Shown one piece after another: positions 6,843 through 9,750 of a DNA stretch of 9,750 bases. Position 1 is the stretch's first letter; each line of letters starts with the position of its first letter. Position numbers and translations under genes: made by a program. Under the pieces are notes generated by a model, which was not told the DNA's origin, did no database searches, and saw only the letters and a list, made by a program, of their open reading frames with translations. The stretch comes from Thiotrichales bacterium (GTDB taxonomy: Bacteria; Pseudomonadota; Gammaproteobacteria; UWMA-0217), in contig JANTGD010000108.1 of NCBI GenBank assembly GCA_024763135.1, positions 1 through 9,750 of the forward strand. The letters run 5' to 3'.

Positions 6843-6871
6843 TTTACGAGTGTCAATGAGCATGTTTTAAC
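6843..6871 (+). promoter_or_regulatory. Candidate promoter for the EamA gene
   Basis: TTTACG (6843-6848), a 17-bp spacer, then TTTAAC (6866-6871) preceded by TGT as an extended -10. Each hexamer matches 4 of 6 consensus bases. It lies about 65 bp before the ATG at 6938. The rest of 6753-6937 shows nothing else. Confidence 0.3.
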
Positions 6872-6937
6872 GCGGAGTTGGCGGATTTCAGGGGTTAGCA
6901 GACTCGTTTGCTGGATTTGACCGCTTTGGGGGGTGTA

Positions 6938-7846
6938 ATGAAGAGTGAGCAGGACGTTGAGAATCAGCGGGATTTGCGTAGTGGCATTTTTCTTGCCGTT
7001 GCGGGTACGGCGCTATTTGCGCTGAAGTCGATTTTTATTAAGCTGGCTTATGCGCAGGGGGTGGATACGACGACGCTGCTCACGCTGCGTATGTGGATTG
7101 CGCTTCCGTTCTACCTATTCATACTGATTTGGCTGCTTGGGCAGGCGCGCACAGTGATGCCTACGGCTCGTGATCTTGGTGCGATTTGTGGCTTGGGTTT
7201 TTTGGGATATTACCTGGCTTCCTGGTTGGATATGTCGGGCCTGAATCATATTTCTGCTCAGTTGGAGCGTTTGACGTTATACACCTACCCAATGATTACC
7301 ACCTTGTTGGGTTGGCTGTTTCTGCGTGAACCGATCACTCGGCGCATTTTGCTGGCGCTGATGCTGACGTACAGCGGCGTCGTGGTGTTATACGCCCATG
7401 AGGCGGGGCTGAGTGGCCAGCATACCCGTTTGGGTGTTGCCTTGGTGGCTGGCGCTGCGTTGAGTTTTTCCTGCTATGTGGTGTTGGGCAAGCATTATAT
7501 CGGTCGCCTGGGCAGTCGTTTGTTCACCAGTATTGCGATGTTGGCTTCAACGCTGTACATCAGCGTACATTTTTCGCTCACCCATTCATTTAGTGCGCTG
7601 TTCATCAATGCGGCTGCATGGAAATACGCGGTGCTGCTGGCGATTTTCAGTACGGTGTTGCCCAGCTTTATGGTAAGCGAGGCCATTGCGAGGATCGGTG
7701 CAGCGCGTACCAGCATCGTGGGCACGGCGGGGCCGGTCTTCACGATCCTGCTGGCGGTCATGCTATTGGGAGAACCTTTTGGGGCTTATCATTTGCTGGG
7801 TATGATTTTGGTACTCTATGGTGTCAGCTTGCTACGAAGACAGTGA
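6938..7846 (+). CDS. EamA/DMT-family transporter
   Basis: A 302-residue inner-membrane permease of the drug/metabolite transporter superfamily, of the usual ~300-residue, 10-helix form. Two EamA repeats are visible. The first covers about 15-153 and ends with the family feature GWLFLREPI (125-133). The second covers about 165-299 with GPVFTILLAVMLLGEP (265-280). Such proteins often export amino acids or related metabolites, but the substrate is not predictable here. I chose ATG 6938 because GGGGGG (6928-6933) lies 4 bp before it. A TTG at 6908 would add ten residues (MLDLTALGGV) with no ribosome binding site. The gene stands alone on the plus strand, just downstream of the MITE, and converges on the 389-residue gene with only 22 bp between stop codons. 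Confidence 0.93.
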   Translation: MKSEQDVENQRDLRSGIFLAVAGTALFALKSIFIKLAYAQGVDTTTLLTLRMWIALPFYLFILIWLLGQARTVMPTARDLGAICGLGFLGYYLASWLDMSGLNHISAQLERLTLYTYPMITTLLGWLFLREPITRRILLALMLTYSGVVVLYAHEAGLSGQHTRLGVALVAGAALSFSCYVVLGKHYIGRLGSRLFTSIAMLASTLYISVHFSLTHSFSALFINAAAWKYAVLLAIFSTVLPSFMVSEAIARIGAARTSIVGTAGPVFTILLAVMLLGEPFGAYHLLGMILVLYGVSLLRRQ

Positions 7847-7868
7847 TAGTTGCCCGTCCGCCGAGTCG

Positions 7869-9038
7869 TTAGGTCAGATCTAGATAGCCGTCGGGCAATA
7901 GGCTGGTGGCGAGCATGACGGTATTGATATCGTGGTGTTCTGTCCAGGTGGCGGCAGCCTGATGTTCGGGAGAGAGCCAATACGCTTCAATGCGTTGGTG
8001 ATAGGGTGCATAGCGTGCCAGATCATCGAGAATACGGGTTAGGGTCGAAGCCTGCTGCAAAGTATCCTGCTGCGTCTTGGTGATGGTTTGCATGCGCTCA
8101 ATTGCCTGCAGTCCTATGGCCAGTCCCAATTCACGAAAGCCAAGCCGGTATGCGGCCGGTTGCTGCAAAGTGGCGGTAAAGGGAAAAGTACTCAGACTGA
8201 CATCGCTGTCGTGTAGCAGGATGCCCAGAAGCTGCGCCTCGTCGAGCCCATAGCCCACAATCAACTGCAACAAGTGATGGGCGTTACTCAGTAATCCACC
8301 TATCCCCAGCGGATCATCGCTGGTCCAGGTTGCGCCGGCGCACATTTTTTTGAACAGCGTAATTTCCTGCGTTAAATCCGGGCTGAATTCGGCATCTTTT
8401 AGACGCTGCTGTGTTGCGCTGAGTATTTGATAAGTGATCAGGCCATCGAGCGGGTCGTGCTGGCCCATGGCGGGGACGAGTGGATACGACAGATCGGTGC
8501 TCAGTTTCCAGTACATACGCCAGGGACTGCCGGGATAGGGCTGATAGGTGAAGGCAGCGTGCGCGACTTTTGCCAATTCGATCGCCCAGAGGTTGTAGCG
8601 GGGATCGCCCGTTGCGCGTGTGACTGCATTGAGCGCGTGCATCCATTTGGTCAGGTAATGGAAATATTGACCATCGCGATCCCACTCTGCAGCCGCGTCA
8701 TAAGGTTCATCGGGGCGGCGTTCGGGCAGCGGTTTGCCGATGCGCAGACCGCCTGCCGTAGGGTGTTGCTGCGCCGCGGTATCACTCAGCCCCGATAGCC
8801 AACCCTGCCGTTGGCTATCGGGGCGATGCCGTCCAAGCACGGTGTGTACCTGGTCTACGAGTTGCAGTGCGAGGTCCAGTGGTTCGGATTCGCCAGTGTG
8901 CGCATGCCAGGCTAAAAAATTGCAAACTGCAAATGCGTCGGTCCATAGGTAGCGGCGTCGTTCCGCCGACGCATCGATTAGCCCCGTCGCACGCGCGAAA
9001 CTGCGCATCAAATCTTGGACGGTGGCCAGCCTCGTCAT
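7869..9038 (-). CDS. Uncharacterised helical protein, possibly (alpha/alpha)-barrel fold
   Basis: A 389-residue protein without signal peptide or membrane helices, presumably cytoplasmic. I cannot name the family with certainty. Stretches that look conserved and aromatic/acidic are RRYLWTDAFAVCNFL (28-42), LVDQVHTVLGRHRPD (60-74), GWLSGLSD (79-86), GGLRIGKPLPERRPDEP (96-112), EWDRDGQYFHYLTKWMHAL (118-136) and MYWKLSTDLSYPLVP (175-189). The alternating helical pattern with Trp, Asp, Glu and His in loops recalls six-hairpin glycosidase or epimerase-like toroids, but no catalytic pair can be assigned. It is the last gene of an operon, 6 bp after the PEBP gene, with a weak ribosome binding site. 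A perfect 15-bp inverted repeat lies within codons 72-84. Confidence 0.85.
   Translation of the reverse strand: MTRLATVQDLMRSFARATGLIDASAERRRYLWTDAFAVCNFLAWHAHTGESEPLDLALQLVDQVHTVLGRHRPDSQRQGWLSGLSDTAAQQHPTAGGLRIGKPLPERRPDEPYDAAAEWDRDGQYFHYLTKWMHALNAVTRATGDPRYNLWAIELAKVAHAAFTYQPYPGSPWRMYWKLSTDLSYPLVPAMGQHDPLDGLITYQILSATQQRLKDAEFSPDLTQEITLFKKMCAGATWTSDDPLGIGGLLSNAHHLLQLIVGYGLDEAQLLGILLHDSDVSLSTFPFTATLQQPAAYRLGFRELGLAIGLQAIERMQTITKTQQDTLQQASTLTRILDDLARYAPYHQRIEAYWLSPEHQAAATWTEHHDINTVMLATSLLPDGYLDLT
8789..8824 (-). repeat. Perfect 15-bp inverted repeat inside a gene
   Basis: GCCCCGATAGCCAAC (8789-8803), a 6-base loop CCTGCC, then GTTGGCTATCGGGGC (8810-8824). It lies within the coding sequence of the 389-residue gene (residues R72 to L84) and would form a very stable mRNA hairpin. 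No T-run follows on the minus strand. Confidence 0.85.
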
Positions 9039-9044
9039 CTTGGA

Positions 9045-9515
9045 TCAGTGTTGGTAGGTGCCGATCAATTCGGCTTCGGCGAGAATGTGACCGTCCATGT
9101 TCTCCAATAAATCTTCTTTTTCCGGGCGGCGTAAATCCGGTAGCTGGGTATCGAGCGCATACAGCTTGAAAAAGTAACGATGCCGGCCAATCGGCGGGCA
9201 GGGGCCGCCGTAACCGGTGCGGCCCCAGCTGTTGATGCCGGGGAGCGTGCCTGCCGGAAGTGCTGTGTCGTTGATCGCTTCGGTTAAGCCTTCACTGCTG
9301 GCCGGCAGGTTATAGAGTAGCCAGTGTACCCAGGTCATTTTCGGTGCATCGGGATCGGGCGCATCCGGATCGTCGACGATCAGCACCAGGGAGCGACAAT
9401 CACCCGGTACGCCAGACCATTGCAGTGGTGGCGAAATGTCTTCGCCATCGCAGGTGAATTTTCGCGGAATTTCGCCCATGTGGCTAAAAACGGGGGAAGT
9501 AATTTTCAGACTCAT
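9045..9515 (-). CDS. YbhB/YbcL-family PEBP (Raf kinase inhibitor-like) protein
   Basis: A 156-residue phosphatidylethanolamine-binding-protein fold of normal bacterial length and without a signal peptide, so cytoplasmic. The ligand-pocket signatures are present: DDPDAPDP (48-55), WVHWLLYNLP (62-71) and GGPCPPIGRHRYFFKLYAL (103-121), including the GxHR motif. Bacterial members bind small anionic ligands, but their cellular role is mostly unknown. The start ATG overlaps the stop of the upstream dehydrogenase gene by 4 bp (ATGA) and has a good AAGGAG 7 bp upstream (9528-9523), which supports this start. The 389-residue gene follows after 6 bp. Confidence 0.95.
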   Translation of the reverse strand: MSLKITSPVFSHMGEIPRKFTCDGEDISPPLQWSGVPGDCRSLVLIVDDPDAPDPDAPKMTWVHWLLYNLPASSEGLTEAINDTALPAGTLPGINSWGRTGYGGPCPPIGRHRYFFKLYALDTQLPDLRRPEKEDLLENMDGHILAEAELIGTYQH

Positions 9516-9750
9516 TTGGGTTCTCCTTGCAAAGCAGCAGACTGTTGCGCCAGTGCCATCCGTGCAGCCTGGACAAAGGATTCGGTCAAGGTTGGGTGCG
9601 GGTGGATGCTCGCTGCGAGTGCTTCGAGTGTCATGCCGGTTTTAACGGCAAGTGCGGCCTCACCCATAAGATCGTCCGCGCCTTCGGCGAGTACGTGCAC
9701 CCCGAGTATCTCGTGGCTGTTGGAATCAAAGACAAGCTTGAGCTGGCCGG
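9512..9750 (-). CDS. lpdA: Dihydrolipoamide dehydrogenase-like flavoprotein, 3' end
   Basis: Only the last ~78 residues are in the window; the gene continues past base 9750. The visible part is the C-terminal dimerisation domain of pyridine nucleotide-disulfide oxidoreductases: LGVHVLAEGADDLMGEAALA, then IHPHPTLTES. The HPTLTE stretch holds the active-site His and its partner Glu, and the H-x-HPTL(S/T)E form is typical of dihydrolipoyl dehydrogenase, the E3 subunit of 2-oxoacid dehydrogenase complexes. A short tail (about 20 residues, rich in A and Q) follows. The stop overlaps the PEBP start by 4 bp, so the two are co-translated. The N-terminal redox disulfide is not visible, so a related oxidoreductase is possible. 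Confidence 0.85.
   Translation of the reverse strand, partial: GQLKLVFDSNSHEILGVHVLAEGADDLMGEAALAVKTGMTLEALAASIHPHPTLTESFVQAARMALAQQSAALQGEPK

Noticed and set aside
8427..8798. 123-residue plus-strand frame antisense to the 389-residue gene
   Set aside because: It is a mirror frame of a well-formed gene with conserved motifs; no ribosome binding site or family resemblance.
9340..9373. Repeated DPDAP in the PEBP protein as an unusual duplication
   Set aside because: A second acidic-proline stretch after DDPDAP is common in bacterial YbhB-type proteins.
9368..9381. Perfect palindrome GATCGTCGACGATC in the PEBP gene
   Set aside because: It falls on the conserved DDPD codons, has no loop, and is adequately explained by coding constraint and chance.

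Overview
The window looks like a chromosomal segment of a Gammaproteobacterium or a close proteobacterial relative. The signs are a lipoprotein with a classical lipobox, a DgkA of the Gram-negative type, an LssY-type C-terminal domain (named from Legionella) and an Lpd/PEBP pair. No RNA gene, CRISPR array, integrase or intact transposase is visible. Genus cannot be told from this sequence.

Left part (1-6008, all genes on the minus strand). A four-gene, very tightly packed unit runs from about 4900 down to 307: a lipoprotein-type dual-specificity phosphatase, a 717-residue DedA + PAP2 phosphatase + LssY_C multidomain membrane protein, a DgkA-type lipid kinase, and a 12-TM MFS permease. Junctions are 3 bp, a 4-bp ATGA overlap and 4 bp, so this is almost certainly one operon. 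A perfect TATAAT stands just upstream. About 300 bp further upstream lies uppP (undecaprenyl-diphosphate phosphatase) on the same strand. Together the genes suggest a module that dephosphorylates, rephosphorylates and translocates lipid phosphates (undecaprenyl phosphate and/or phosphatidate) at the inner membrane. The functional link is inference; the domain calls are solid.

Middle part (6009-6937). This 930-bp non-coding stretch is dense in repeats. It holds a ~260-bp element with ~24-bp imperfect terminal inverted repeats and strong internal hairpins (6202-6461). It also holds a 163-bp foldback MITE (6585-6747) flanked by a perfect 5-bp duplication TTCAA. A near-identical, oppositely oriented copy of half of this MITE opens the window (1-92), so two inverted copies bracket the whole lipid-phosphate region. 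A third candidate remnant (4954-5151, 12-bp perfect inverted repeats) sits between the operon and uppP.

Right part (6938-9750). An EamA/DMT-type exporter on the plus strand converges on a minus-strand operon: the 3' end of a dihydrolipoamide dehydrogenase-like gene, a YbhB/YbcL-type PEBP gene (4-bp overlap), and an uncharacterised 389-residue, mostly alpha-helical protein (6-bp gap). That last gene carries a perfect 15-bp inverted repeat inside its coding sequence.
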